Assembly: GCA_016721315.1 (NCBI GenBank)
Contig: JADKIL010000020.1
Location: forward strand, 1-64,000
Source of the DNA: Candidatus Villigracilis vicinus
GTDB lineage: Bacteria; Chloroflexota; Anaerolineae; Anaerolineales; Villigracilaceae
DNA: 64,000 nt
Direction: 5' to 3'
A program made the position numbers and the translations under genes. Positions 26,219-34,977 of the stretch are shown here, piece by piece; position 1 is the first letter of the stretch; every line of letters starts with the position of its first letter. Below the pieces are notes generated by a model, which saw only the letters and a list, made by a program, of their open reading frames with translations, was not told the DNA's origin and did not search any database.

Positions 26219-26566
26219 CCTCAAAACGATTGGCACTGCGCCAATTAGGACGCAAATAAAAAATCCTATTGCAAGCATGGATAGACAGGCCGGTAGCAGC
26301 CAACGGATCCATGTCCATGCTGCGTATGTTTTCCAAGCTTTGATGGCGAAAGGCTGAACTTTATTCAAGAGGTCTGGCGCTTCTTTTATAAAGCTCGAGG
26401 TTGAACCGGTTGCTTTAGGCTTAACCTGTGCTGCAGGTTGTTGTTTTCTGCGCAAATTTTCAGGGATGGTCAGGTTTGCGCCACAATATGTACATGCCAT
26501 ACGGATAACACCTGCGGCGGGCTCATTGGGTCCGCCGCAGGCATTGCAAGGAAAGGTTTCAGACAT
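26207..26566 (-). CDS. Zinc-ribbon membrane protein
   Basis: A 119-residue protein. Residues 7-28 form a zinc ribbon (CNAC near the start and CTYC after GVIRMA), followed by a Lys/Gln/Pro linker, an amphipathic part (about 55-80) and one strong transmembrane helix (LPACLSMLAIGFFICVLIG) near the C-terminus. No family beyond zinc ribbon is recognised. It is transcribed against the reductase gene, with a 12-nt overlap of the coding ends. Confidence 0.65.
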   Translation of the reverse strand: MSETFPCNACGGPNEPAAGVIRMACTYCGANLTIPENLRRKQQPAAQVKPKATGSTSSFIKEAPDLLNKVQPFAIKAWKTYAAWTWIRWLLPACLSMLAIGFFICVLIGAVPIVLRLLR

Positions 26567-26589
26567 GCAGTTATTGTACTTGTTGTTTA

Positions 26590-26618
26590 TTGTCCGTTGT
26601 CTGGCTTGGGGTTAGAAT
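26590..26618 (+). promoter_or_regulatory. Promoter of the acyl-CoA synthetase gene
   Basis: TTGTCC (26590-26595) and TAGAAT (26613-26618) with a 17-nt spacer; ATG follows at 26649 behind GAGGAG. Confidence 0.65.
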
Positions 26619-26648
26619 CAGAAAGACCAATTTGATGAGGAGACATCC

Positions 26649-28610
26649 ATGACCGAACAGTTTAAGTTTGGCGGTGAGATCGTTTGGCGACCAACCCCTA
26701 CACAGGTGGAAGGGGCAAACCTAACTTCTTTTATGAAGGAATGGGGCATCAAAGACTTTGATGCCTTGATGAAAAGATCGACACAGGATGTGGAATGGTT
26801 TACCGATGCAGTCTTGAAGTTTTTGGATATCCGCTTTGTCAAACCTTATTCTCGAGTGATGGAATTAGATACGGGGATGCAATTTCCAAAGTGGTGCGTG
26901 GACGGGCGTATGAATATCGTACATACCTGTGTCGAAAAGTGGGCAAGCGATGAAGCTGGAGGCTCCCTGCCAGCCATTGTATTTGAAGGCGAAGAGGGAA
27001 TAACACGAACGTTATCCTATGAAGATCTGAACAATGAAGTGAATAAAGCCGCCAATGCTTTGCGCTTTTTAGGGCTGGGAAAGGGCGATGCAATCGGCAT
27101 TTTTATGCCTATGACCCCGGAGATCGTGATCGCGTTGCTGGCAATCGCCAAGATCGGCGGCATAATCCTGCCGCTGTTTTCAGGTTATGGGTCTGGCGCT
27201 ATCGTCTCGCGGATGGTGGATGCGGACGCTAAAGCGCTCTTTGCAGCTGATGGCGCGTTTCGGCGCGGCAAGGCAGTCGAAATGAAGTCAATTGCTGATG
27301 AGGCGGCGGAGCAGATCCCTGGTTTGAAGCATATGATCGTTCTGCAGCGCACCGGGCAGGCAATAAATATGAAGGCAAATCGAGATGTTTGGTGGCATGA
27401 TCTTATGCAATCTCAAGGCGGTACGGCTGAAACTGAAGTTATGAGTGCCGAAGATTCACTCATGGTCATTTACACTTCTGGCACAACCGGCAAACCCAAA
27501 GGTGCGCTGCACACACATTGCGGATTCCCGATTAAGGCAGCGCAGGATATGGCGTTCGGCACGGATGTACATCGCGGCGATGTCATTTATTGGATGACGG
27601 ATATGGGCTGGATGATGGGTCCGTGGTTGGTATTTGGGAGTTTGATCCTCGGCGCGACAATGTTTCTTTATGATGGCGCGCCGGATCACCCTGCGCCAGA
27701 TCGGTTATGGGAGTTGGCTGAGCGGCACAAGATCAATCAAATGGGGGTTTCGCCAACATTGATCCGGTCGCTCATCCCGCATGGCGATTTGCATTTTGAA
27801 AAGCACGATCTGACGTCATTGCGTTGTTTTGCGTCAACTGGCGAACCATGGAACCCGGATCCCTGGATGTGGCTGTTCGAGAGAGTTGGCGGCAGGAGAG
27901 TCCCCATTATTAATTATTCTGGCGGTACGGAGATCTCCGGCGGGATTGTGATGGGCAATATGCTTATGCCGCTCAAGCCATGTGCCTTTTCTGCGCCCTG
28001 CCCGGGTATGGATGCGGATGTGGTTGATGAGAATGGCAAGTCGGTTCGGAATGCCGTGGGTGAGTTGGTCATCAAGGCACCATGGATCGGGATGACGCGC
28101 GGTTTTTGGAATGATAAGCAACGTTATCTGGATACTTATTGGTCGCGTTGGGAAAATGTATGGGTACATGGTGATTTTGCTGCAATCGATGATGACGGCT
28201 TGTGGTACATCCTGGGGCGTTCGGATGATACGATCAAGATCGCGGGCAAGCGTTTGGGTCCGGCTGAGGTGGAATCGATTCTTGTGCGGCATGAGTCCAT
28301 TGTTGAGGCGGCTGCGATCGGGGTGCCGCATGAGGTCAAAGGGAGTGAGCTGGTCATTTTTGCAGTGACCAAGCCCGGGGTAGAGCGAAGCGCTGCTCTT
28401 CGTCAAGAATTGCATGAGATGGTGGTGGCAGAGATGGGCAAACCGCTGGCTCCCAAAGCCATTCTGTTCGTCGCGGACTTGCCCAAGACGCGTAATGCCA
28501 AGGTGATGCGGCGCATGATCCGCGCGGCGTATTTAGGTCTGGATTTGGGCGATACATCTTCGTTGGTAAATCCGGCGGCAGTGGAGGAGATCCGCAAAAT
28601 TGGAGTGTAA
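26649..28610 (+). CDS. AMP-forming acyl-CoA synthetase (acetyl-CoA synthetase-like)
   Basis: A 653-residue adenylate-forming enzyme of acetyl-CoA-synthetase length. The P-loop-like YTSGTTGKPKGALHTH is near residue 275, the NYSGGTEISGG element near 420, a YILGRSDDTIKIAGKRLGP hinge near 525, and the catalytic lysine in TRNAKVMRR near 618. It would activate a short carboxylate with ATP and CoA. The N-terminal ACAS-type region (about 10-90) is present but divergent from true Acs, so propionate or another small acid is as likely as acetate. It is a single-gene transcript with its own promoter. Confidence 0.9.
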   Translation: MTEQFKFGGEIVWRPTPTQVEGANLTSFMKEWGIKDFDALMKRSTQDVEWFTDAVLKFLDIRFVKPYSRVMELDTGMQFPKWCVDGRMNIVHTCVEKWASDEAGGSLPAIVFEGEEGITRTLSYEDLNNEVNKAANALRFLGLGKGDAIGIFMPMTPEIVIALLAIAKIGGIILPLFSGYGSGAIVSRMVDADAKALFAADGAFRRGKAVEMKSIADEAAEQIPGLKHMIVLQRTGQAINMKANRDVWWHDLMQSQGGTAETEVMSAEDSLMVIYTSGTTGKPKGALHTHCGFPIKAAQDMAFGTDVHRGDVIYWMTDMGWMMGPWLVFGSLILGATMFLYDGAPDHPAPDRLWELAERHKINQMGVSPTLIRSLIPHGDLHFEKHDLTSLRCFASTGEPWNPDPWMWLFERVGGRRVPIINYSGGTEISGGIVMGNMLMPLKPCAFSAPCPGMDADVVDENGKSVRNAVGELVIKAPWIGMTRGFWNDKQRYLDTYWSRWENVWVHGDFAAIDDDGLWYILGRSDDTIKIAGKRLGPAEVESILVRHESIVEAAAIGVPHEVKGSELVIFAVTKPGVERSAALRQELHEMVVAEMGKPLAPKAILFVADLPKTRNAKVMRRMIRAAYLGLDLGDTSSLVNPAAVEEIRKIGV

Positions 28611-28739
28611 AAAAATTCGTGATAGTCGGCTGTAAGGATTAAGTAGGGTTTCTACTACTTATTATTATTATCTTGAAGCGATAAAGTAGAGACAGGTTTT
28701 CATTGCAATTTTGTTGCAACCATAGAAAAGGAGAAAACT

Positions 28740-29108
28740 ATGAAACGGTTCAGCTTTGTCGCATTGATTTTGTTCACCCTGCTTGCACTGACGACGCAGA
28801 ACGCTTATGCCGCTACGGCAATTTCCATGTTCATGAGGAATGATGATGGAAAGCCGACCTTCATCTTTACAGTAAACGGTTATTTCTCGCAGAGTGAGCT
28901 GAGAGATGGTTATGTGCTTGTTTCGAACGGGGATGAATACAAGTTGCATTGCAGCCAGTCCGATGAAACCACAGTAGTTTGCAGTGCTTCTTCGGCCGTG
29001 GTAGGTTCGGATGTGATGGTGTATTTTGGCGGCTCGAGGTTTTGGGCTTCAACACCGGTCGAACGGCATCCGGCTCCGCCTGCTCCTGTATTGACCCATA
29101 TCACCTAA
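28740..29108 (+). CDS. Small secreted protein, family shared with 33102
   Basis: A 122-residue exported protein. The signal peptide ends near residue 24 (AYA-ATA). The mature domain is beta-rich: PTFIFTVNGYFSQSELRDGYV, LHCSQSDETTVVC, VMVYFGGSRFWASTPV. Two cysteines (in LHC and VVC) likely form a disulfide. The same layout of strands, DET motif and Cys pair is seen in the gene at 33102, so they are distant paralogues flanking the two formylglycine-enzyme-like lipoproteins. AAAAGGAG precedes the ATG. Function unknown. Confidence 0.7.
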   Translation: MKRFSFVALILFTLLALTTQNAYAATAISMFMRNDDGKPTFIFTVNGYFSQSELRDGYVLVSNGDEYKLHCSQSDETTVVCSASSAVVGSDVMVYFGGSRFWASTPVERHPAPPAPVLTHIT

Positions 29109-29137
29109 TCGAAAATACAGTTCGATCAAGTCGTAGT

Positions 29138-29171
29138 CGCTGGGCTGGCACGAATGCCAGCCCAGCGCTTT
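29138..29171 (+). terminator. Intrinsic terminator
   Basis: CGCTGGGCTGGCA pairs over 13 bp with TGCCAGCCCAGCG around CGAA, followed by CTTTTAAG. Confidence 0.8.
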
Positions 29172-29262
29172 TAAGGGTGCGGCTGCTGTTCGAAAAAAAA
29201 CGATTGGACTATTTTCTTTTATAATAAACCGACTGCCATTTATTGGTGGTAAAGGAGATTGA

Positions 29263-31035
29263 ATGAAAAGAGTTCGAAATATGATCCTGGGGTTGACCCT
29301 TTCACTGATGTTCATCCTGTCTTCCTGTGGAACGCCGACACCCGAGGTTGTGACTGTTGTAGTGACGGCTACGAATTCACCGGCGACTGAAGTGCCCGTC
29401 GCTCAGCCGACGGCTCCGCTTGCGCCGATCAATCTCGGCGGACCTCAAGGCGGTGAAACCATCAAATGGATCGACGGAAGTGTATTGGTGTACATCCCGA
29501 CGGGTTCCTTTACGATGGGGTATGGCGGTGATGCCCCCATCCATAGCATCTCATTGGACGCGTACTGGATCCAGCAGACCAAAGTTACCAACCGGATGTA
29601 CGACCAGTGCGTCAGGGCGGGTGGATGTACTTCGCCGACCCAGGAACTTGGCGGACCTGTATTCACCAATCCCAGTTTTGCAAGTAATCCTGTAGTGGGA
29701 GTCACTTGGGATCAGGCGCAGGCATACTGCTCATGGATGCAGGGTGGGTTGCCAACGGAGGCGCAATGGGAAAAGGCTGCGCGTGGTGCAAATGGCAATA
29801 CGTATCCCTGGGGTGAAGCGGAACCAACCTGTGGTTTGCTCAACTTTGGCAATTGTTATGGACGCACCACAAACGTAAATACCTATGAGGATGGAAAAAG
29901 CCCCTTTGGTCTTTACGACATGACTGGTAATGTGTTTGAATGGGTTTTTGATTGGTATGATGAAGCATATTACACCACTTCGCCCACTGCAAACCCAACC
30001 GGTCCATTGACTGGAAAGTACAGAGGAGTGCGCGGAAGTTCATTTGAGACCGAAGATATTCAGGTCCTTCCTGCGATACGCCGTTATAACGAGCCGACCG
30101 ATGCCGGGCGTGCGACAGGTTTCCGTTGTGTAGTGCAAAACCCGCAGCCATTCGCACCTTATTGTCAGTTGACTGCGCATATACCTGTAAACCAGGTCGA
30201 ATCTGCAACTTCCTGCGAAATGCCGGAAGGCGTGGTTGTTAATCAGTATTGTCAGAATGGAGATGGATACGGCGTGGCGCAGATCTCCTTTGGGTCAACC
30301 TGGGAGGAAAGTGGAACCCGTATTCAATGTGAGGAAAATATTGATGGCGGCATCCGTTCGTTGACATGCAAGGGTCCGCGCGGCATTGAATCGACGAATG
30401 AGGTGATTGTCTGTAACCCGGCTTGTACCAATCAACCGGACGTCAGCAGCCTGAACGCATTTTGTGATGCAGGATATACGCTTGATCCTGGTACTGGAAA
30501 ATGCACCTACACCCCGATCCTTGCCCAGCCGGGAGCTGGGGGGTGTCCGCTTGGGTATGTGACCATTCAACGCGGTGGTGTGCAGGTTTGTGCCGCTGGA
30601 CCTGCGCCAGATAATTCCTGCCCGATCGGCTTGTACTTTGATGATCTGGCGGGCATGTGTGTATCTCCTAATGGCGAAACCAACGCGCCCTTCGGCATTG
30701 ATGATTCTGTGCTTGCCGGGCAGACCTATGCTGGGTGTGTGAACGGCTATGCTTACAATGAGAATTTCCAATGTTGTCAAGCTGCCGTGGGAGCCGTTCC
30801 CCCGAGCTGTGCTCCGGGCTTCATTTTTGACGATAGTATTGCTGCTTGTGTGCCTGTGCAGGAAGAAGCGCTGGGCGGTACTGGGTGTATTGCTGTTCGA
30901 ATTAATACGGTCAAGTGTGTTCAGCTTGAAGATAAGGTTTGTGCGCCAATCAAGGAAGAAAATCGTTGTGTGGCAAACCTTCAATGTAAATGGAATGAAA
31001 AAGCGGATGCTTGTGACCCGCGCGTGAAACCATAA
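29263..31035 (+). CDS. Lipoprotein with degenerate formylglycine-enzyme (SUMF1-like) domain and Cys-rich tail
   Basis: A 590-residue lipoprotein (lipobox LSSC, Cys22). Residues about 70-300 are a SUMF1/FGE fold: GSFTMGYGG, TKVTNRMYDQCV, PVVGVTWDQAQAYCSWM, GLPTEAQWEKAARG, YPWGEAEPTCG, DMTGNVFEWVFDWYD, RGVRGSSFE and TGFRCVV. The copper-binding cysteine that follows RGGSW in active formylglycine enzymes is not present after RGSSFE, so oxidase activity is unlikely; a binding role as in other SUMF1-like proteins is inferred. Residues 300-590 hold more than 25 Cys in short repeats (e.g. SCPIGLYFDDLAGMC, SCAPGFIFDDSIAAC). The next gene is a paralogue. Confidence 0.8.
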   Translation: MKRVRNMILGLTLSLMFILSSCGTPTPEVVTVVVTATNSPATEVPVAQPTAPLAPINLGGPQGGETIKWIDGSVLVYIPTGSFTMGYGGDAPIHSISLDAYWIQQTKVTNRMYDQCVRAGGCTSPTQELGGPVFTNPSFASNPVVGVTWDQAQAYCSWMQGGLPTEAQWEKAARGANGNTYPWGEAEPTCGLLNFGNCYGRTTNVNTYEDGKSPFGLYDMTGNVFEWVFDWYDEAYYTTSPTANPTGPLTGKYRGVRGSSFETEDIQVLPAIRRYNEPTDAGRATGFRCVVQNPQPFAPYCQLTAHIPVNQVESATSCEMPEGVVVNQYCQNGDGYGVAQISFGSTWEESGTRIQCEENIDGGIRSLTCKGPRGIESTNEVIVCNPACTNQPDVSSLNAFCDAGYTLDPGTGKCTYTPILAQPGAGGCPLGYVTIQRGGVQVCAAGPAPDNSCPIGLYFDDLAGMCVSPNGETNAPFGIDDSVLAGQTYAGCVNGYAYNENFQCCQAAVGAVPPSCAPGFIFDDSIAACVPVQEEALGGTGCIAVRINTVKCVQLEDKVCAPIKEENRCVANLQCKWNEKADACDPRVKP

Positions 31036-31057
31036 ACATGGTTTTACTGAATTGATC

Positions 31058-31097
31058 AAAACTGCCTGTGAGCATTGACTTGCAGGCGGTTTTAATT
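31058..31097 (+). terminator. Intrinsic terminator
   Basis: AAAACTGCCTG pairs with CAGGCGGTTTT (one G-T pair) and the stem ends in TTTTAATTT, 22 nt after the stop. Confidence 0.7.
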
Positions 31098-31258
31098 TAA
31101 AGGGAGTATTTATAACGCAATTAATCTGAGTTGCGCTAGTACCAATATGCGGGTCTGGAACTAAGACCAATGGGTGATGTCGGATGCTATCCCTATCTTT
31201 ACTGTCAGCATATACTAAAACTGATGTTTAGTTCAACTTTATAAGGAGAGAGCCGATC

Positions 31259-32872
31259 ATGAAAAAAGTTTTTTATCTTGTTTCAATGTTAACTGTGCTG
31301 TCTTTGGTGTTGGCAGCCTGTGGTGCTCCAGCAGCCAACACAGACTCGGCAGACCCGGGACAGTCGGGTGCTGCTGGGCTGGAAGAAGCACCGACAGAAG
31401 CGCCTCCCGCAGACGCCGCTGTTGGGAACGCCGGACTTCAGACAGTGGACCTGGCTGGACCGCCCATGGAAGTGGGGTCTAAATTTCTGTACGTGGACGG
31501 AACTGTTCTGATTGCAGTGCCAGGCGGACCCTTCACCATGGGGTATAACTTTGCTGACAACCCCGAACGCGAGATCACAGTTGGTGATTTCTGGATGTAC
31601 AGCACCAAGGTGACCAACCGTCAATATGCTTTATGTGTCCAGGCAGGTAAATGTACACCCCCTGATCCAACTAATGCTCCAAGTTTTTCAGATACTAAAT
31701 TTACCAATTTTCCTGTTACCGGTGTCACACATACCCAGGCAGCAGAATACTGCGGTTTTGTGCATGGCAGCCTGCCTACCGAAGCGCAGTGGGAAAAAGC
31801 CGCTCGTGGACCCGATGGGAATATTTTTCCATGGGGAAATGGTGCGCCTACCTGCAGCCTGACGAATTACGGTCTTTGTAAAGGACAGACGAATTCCGTG
31901 AATGACTATCCCGATGGTAAGAGTTTCTATGAAGCCTGGGATATGGCTGGGAATGTACGTGAATGGGTTGCCGATTGGTACAGCCCAGTCTATAACGTAG
32001 AGAGCCCTGTTCAAGATCCACTCGGACCAGAGCTCGGTGAGAAACGCTCGGTGCGCGGAAGCAGCTATGCAGACAGTGCCAATATCACCATAGCGGCTCA
32101 TCGCTTCTCACTTGACCCGGCTGCAAACGCTGAAGATGTAGGCTTCCGCTGTGTGGTAACTGAGCCAACTTATTTTGCACCCTGGTGTGAATTGGTTGGT
32201 TATGCAGGAATTGGACCTGATGGGTCGCCTGCGGAATGCACCCCGACTGTGCAATGTAACGATGTGAATGTTAATGTGGAGCCATTCTGTGATCCGCAAA
32301 CCCAAAACACTTTTACTATTGTTACGTTTGAGATGAGTAACAACCCTCCAATGGATTGGGCATATGATGCGCCGGGGTGTAACCCCATCTCTGGCGAGCA
32401 GACTCCGACCAAGGATAAATTCCTATGTGAGCCTCCCGGATCTGGCGGAACAGCGACTACGACCGGTTCCTGCACAGATGTGGCAGGTTGCGCCGCCACC
32501 TGCCCGATGCATTACACCAAGGATGGTGACAAATGCGTATGGGATGGTAGTGGTACTGAGGGTACTGCATGTCTGCCTGGCGCTACCTATGATCCACTAA
32601 CACAATGCTGTACTGCCACGCCCGGCACCGGTGTTGACTTTGGTTTGTGCCCGGTTGGCTTTTATGAATTGGGTGGTGTTTGTGTGCCCAACCCAACCGC
32701 TTTTGTAGATACTGCCAGCGCACCGATTACGATTATTCCATCATGTATTGATCCTACTGATGAACCAGGCGACGACCCCGGAGATCCAGGCGGAGGCGAA
32801 CCAGGAGGCGGACCTTGCCCACCTCCTCAGGTTTTAGTTTGCCCGCGAACAGCACCTTGTTTTTGTAAATAA
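31259..32872 (+). CDS. Second SUMF1-like lipoprotein with Cys-rich tail
   Basis: A 537-residue paralogue of the upstream gene: lipobox LAAC (Cys21), a Thr/Ala/Pro linker, an SUMF1-like domain (GGPFTMGYN, TKVTNRQYALCV, FPVTGVTHTQAAEYCGF, SLPTEAQWEKAARG, IFPWGNGAPTCS, WDMAGNVREWVADWY, RSVRGSSYA, VGFRCVV) and a Cys-rich tail ending in CPRTAPCFCK. As in its neighbour, the residue after RGSSYA is not Cys, so formylglycine-generating activity is not expected. The tail contains a Gly/Pro/Asp low-complexity stretch near residues 500-520. AAGGAGAGAGCC precedes the ATG and a TATACT lies about 50 nt upstream. Likely a surface binding protein. Confidence 0.8.
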   Translation: MKKVFYLVSMLTVLSLVLAACGAPAANTDSADPGQSGAAGLEEAPTEAPPADAAVGNAGLQTVDLAGPPMEVGSKFLYVDGTVLIAVPGGPFTMGYNFADNPEREITVGDFWMYSTKVTNRQYALCVQAGKCTPPDPTNAPSFSDTKFTNFPVTGVTHTQAAEYCGFVHGSLPTEAQWEKAARGPDGNIFPWGNGAPTCSLTNYGLCKGQTNSVNDYPDGKSFYEAWDMAGNVREWVADWYSPVYNVESPVQDPLGPELGEKRSVRGSSYADSANITIAAHRFSLDPAANAEDVGFRCVVTEPTYFAPWCELVGYAGIGPDGSPAECTPTVQCNDVNVNVEPFCDPQTQNTFTIVTFEMSNNPPMDWAYDAPGCNPISGEQTPTKDKFLCEPPGSGGTATTTGSCTDVAGCAATCPMHYTKDGDKCVWDGSGTEGTACLPGATYDPLTQCCTATPGTGVDFGLCPVGFYELGGVCVPNPTAFVDTASAPITIIPSCIDPTDEPGDDPGDPGGGEPGGGPCPPPQVLVCPRTAPCFCK

Positions 32873-32885
32873 ACATAAGTATTTT

Positions 32886-32919
32886 AAGATGGACTTCTCG
32901 AAAGAGGGTCCATCTTTTG
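32886..32919 (+). terminator. Intrinsic terminator
   Basis: AAGATGGAC pairs with GTCCATCTT over 9 bp, followed by TTGC, 13 nt after the stop. Confidence 0.65.
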
Positions 32920-33101
32920 CTTAAGTAAGAGCTAAAGTACTTTTTGATAATCGTTACCTGAATTAATACTTTGATTTACGTGCAGACATTCAACTTGTGT
33001 ATTTAAAGTTTTCTCCGGATACTATTTTATTAATTTGCCGCTAATTCTCGCAACCCGATTTTGACTAGTTTGGCGACATATACATAAAGGAGATTAATAA
33101 G

Positions 33102-33698
33102 ATGAAAAAGGTCGCGTCTATTTTAGTGGTACTTGGTATTCTTTTATCCATGTCGGTGCAAGCGGTTTTTGCTGCACAGCAAGGTACGTTAGAGTTGATC
33201 GAAGCCCGTAACGATAGAGGAGGCGGTGTGATTTTTATCTTCCGCTTTAGTCCCAATGATTTCACAAGATCAAGCTTTAAAGATGGCAGGGTCTATTTTG
33301 AAGATAGTTCGTTGAAGTTGAATTGCAATATAACTGATGAAACGGAAGGCGTATTGCAATGTACTACATCCCGAGCTGCGGCTGGAAAAAATGTTCGAAT
33401 AAACCTTGCTGGTTTTTATTTTAACGCTTCTGTGCCTTTGCGAAATGGTAGCGGTGGCGGGAGTGCAAATTCGGAGACTTGTTATAACGTTTATGATTTA
33501 TTTGAGAACCCTCAGGGGGCATCCTGGGAAGCATTTGATGTACATTGCCCAGGCAGCTCGCCGAATGTAGGGGATACTTTGCCTGATTTTCCTGACCCTT
33601 GGGGTGGAAATCGTGATTATGATTTCAGAGACGAGAGCCCTAGTGGGTGCTTTGGCGCTGTGACCGAAGATGCATATTACGCTCAATGTGGTTTCTAA
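33102..33698 (+). CDS. Secreted protein, paralogue of 28740 with C-terminal extension
   Basis: A 198-residue exported protein with a signal peptide ending at AFA-AQQ (about residue 25). Residues 25-120 match the small protein at 28740 in order: a beta strand FIFRFSPNDFTRSSFKDGRVYF, LKLNCNITDET, LQCTTSRAAAGKNVRINLAGFYF, ASVPL, read as the same fold with the same Cys pair. A further 75 residues rich in Asp, Pro and Gly with four more Cys follow a Gly/Ser linker. AAAGGAG precedes the ATG. Function unknown. Confidence 0.7.
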   Translation: MKKVASILVVLGILLSMSVQAVFAAQQGTLELIEARNDRGGGVIFIFRFSPNDFTRSSFKDGRVYFEDSSLKLNCNITDETEGVLQCTTSRAAAGKNVRINLAGFYFNASVPLRNGSGGGSANSETCYNVYDLFENPQGASWEAFDVHCPGSSPNVGDTLPDFPDPWGGNRDYDFRDESPSGCFGAVTEDAYYAQCGF

Positions 33699-33747
33699 TG
33701 TTTTCAGAAAGGGGATGGCGACTTAATAGTGAATGAAGTGTAATGAT

Positions 33748-33783
33748 ACACCCGTGACCTCTTGGTTTTGCGGGTGTTTTTTT
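33748..33783 (+). terminator. Intrinsic terminator
   Basis: ACACCCG pairs with CGGGTGT over 7 bp followed by seven T residues. Confidence 0.75.
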
Positions 33784-33855
33784 CGGTAGAGTCCATCCTT
33801 GGTTGGAGCGACGTCCGAGAGCGGAGAAGGACGCGAATCTAGTTCTCTGGAGGGG

Positions 33856-33884
33856 TTGTGTTTTTAGAATAAATGTTCTAAAAT
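33856..33884 (+). promoter_or_regulatory. Promoter of the VOC/YciI/monooxygenase unit, with dyad
   Basis: TTGTGT (33856-33861) and TAAAAT (33879-33884) are 17 nt apart. A dyad TAGAA-TAAATG-TTCTA (33865-33880) fills the spacer and overlaps the -10, a position where a repressor could act. ATG 33922 follows AAAAGGAG. Confidence 0.55.
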
Positions 33885-33921
33885 TCATCCTAATTACCAA
33901 CTTTTCAAAAGGAGAACTATC

Positions 33922-34281
33922 ATGTCCAAACGAAATATCGTCCATGTGGAAATACCTGCCCAAAACGTTGATGCGGCAGCTGGTTTTTATCAAGCCTTGT
34001 TTGGGTGGAAGGTTCAACCAGTGCCCGAAATGAATTACACCATGTACGAAGATGGCAGCGGCTCGGGTGGGGGCTTCCCGTTGGTTTCTGCTGAAAACCC
34101 GGCTGGGCAGGTGCTTGTTTATATTGATAGTATTGATATTGTTAAAGATCTCGAAAAAGTTGTACAGCTTGGCGGCAAGGTAATTCGTGAGAAAACTGAA
34201 ATTCCCGGTATGGGTTGGTATGGAGTCTTTCAAGACCCAACTGGGAATGTGCTTGCGCTTTACACAAGTTTGAATCCCTAA
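33922..34281 (+). CDS. VOC (glyoxalase-like) family protein
   Basis: A 119-residue vicinal-oxygen-chelate protein: IVHVEIPAQNVDAAAGFYQALFGWKVQPVPEMNY split by the usual turn and, near the end, GWYGVFQDPTGNVLALYTS. His/Glu positions in HVEI and NVLALY match the metal sites of bacterial YdcJ/CFP30-like VOC proteins, but the metal set is not complete by eye. Probably a small metabolite-binding or lyase-like enzyme. First gene of a three-gene unit (gaps of 6 nt and a 4-nt overlap). Confidence 0.85.
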   Translation: MSKRNIVHVEIPAQNVDAAAGFYQALFGWKVQPVPEMNYTMYEDGSGSGGGFPLVSAENPAGQVLVYIDSIDIVKDLEKVVQLGGKVIREKTEIPGMGWYGVFQDPTGNVLALYTSLNP

Positions 34282-34287
34282 ATAACT

Positions 34288-34590
34288 ATGGGCCAATTTA
34301 TATATCTACTTCGACCAACCCGTCTGGGCATGGTCACTGAGGGACCGACCTCCTCAGAAGCAGAAACGGTTTCGCGGCATTTTGCTTATCTAACCGACCT
34401 GACGAATAAAGGTGTGGTGATTCTTGTCGGCAGGACACAGAACAACGATGAATCGACACTAGGTATTGTGATCTTCGAAGCGGATAACGAAAGTGCAGCC
34501 CAGAACATCATGGAAAATGACCCGGCGGTACAAGGCGACGTGATGACGGCGGCGCTTTATCCATATAAGATCGCTTTGATGCGAAAGTGA
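34288..34590 (+). CDS. YciI-like protein
   Basis: A 100-residue YciI-family protein with an alpha/beta ferredoxin-like fold: YLLRPTRLGMVTEGPTSSEAETVSRHFAYL, GRTQNNDESTLGIVIFEA, MENDPAVQGDVMTAALYPYKIA. The conserved His of YciI (RHFAYL) is present. The family includes dehydrochlorinase-like and stress proteins of unknown function. It starts 6 nt after the VOC gene and its TGA overlaps the GTG of the next gene. Confidence 0.8.
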   Translation: MGQFIYLLRPTRLGMVTEGPTSSEAETVSRHFAYLTDLTNKGVVILVGRTQNNDESTLGIVIFEADNESAAQNIMENDPAVQGDVMTAALYPYKIALMRK

Positions 34591-34904
34591 AAATATCAAT
34601 GTATGCCATGACCGGAAAATTATCTACTCAGCCGGATAAGCGAAATCAACTTGCCGAAATTTTATTGCGCGCTTCGAGATTGGTTTCCACCATGCCGGGC
34701 TGCCACGCGTATATCATCCTTGAAGATGTGAAGGACGACTCTGCGATATGGGTGTTTGAAATTTGGGACGATAAGGAAACCCACGATGCTTCCTTGCAGG
34801 ATGCTGGAGTAAGGGCGCTTATCGCCGAAGCCATGCCGTTGTTGAGCGGCGCACCGAACGGTTCTAACTTCCGAGTATTAGGAGGGCATGGTCTTCGTGG
34901 ATAG
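34587..34904 (+). CDS. Antibiotic biosynthesis monooxygenase-like protein
   Basis: A 105-residue ABM-domain protein (dimeric ferredoxin-like fold): AEILLRASRLVSTMPGCHAYIILEDVKDDSAIWVFEIWDD in the order usual for the family, then HDASLQDAGVRALIAEAMPLL. Members include quinol monooxygenases and heme-degrading enzymes; which applies is open. The GTG at 34587 overlaps the YciI stop (GTGA), an arrangement for coupled translation; ATG 34599 is a weaker alternative. Last gene before the attenuator region. Confidence 0.75.
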   Translation: MKISMYAMTGKLSTQPDKRNQLAEILLRASRLVSTMPGCHAYIILEDVKDDSAIWVFEIWDDKETHDASLQDAGVRALIAEAMPLLSGAPNGSNFRVLGGHGLRG

Positions 34905-34940
34905 GGGATATTGGCTTGCACAACAATGAGTAGACTCTGC

Positions 34941-34969
34941 TTGACGCATAGGTATCGCAGTGGTATCCT
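34941..34969 (+). promoter_or_regulatory. Promoter of the leader peptide and aminotransferase
   Basis: TTGACG (34941-34946) and TATCCT (34964-34969) are 17 nt apart. Transcription would start at about 34976-34978, i.e. at the ATG of the leader peptide, giving a leaderless message. Confidence 0.75.
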
Positions 34970-34977
34970 TGCGCTCA

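Noticed and set aside
29263..32872. Active formylglycine-generating enzymes
   Set aside because: The copper-site cysteine after RGSS is missing in both copies.
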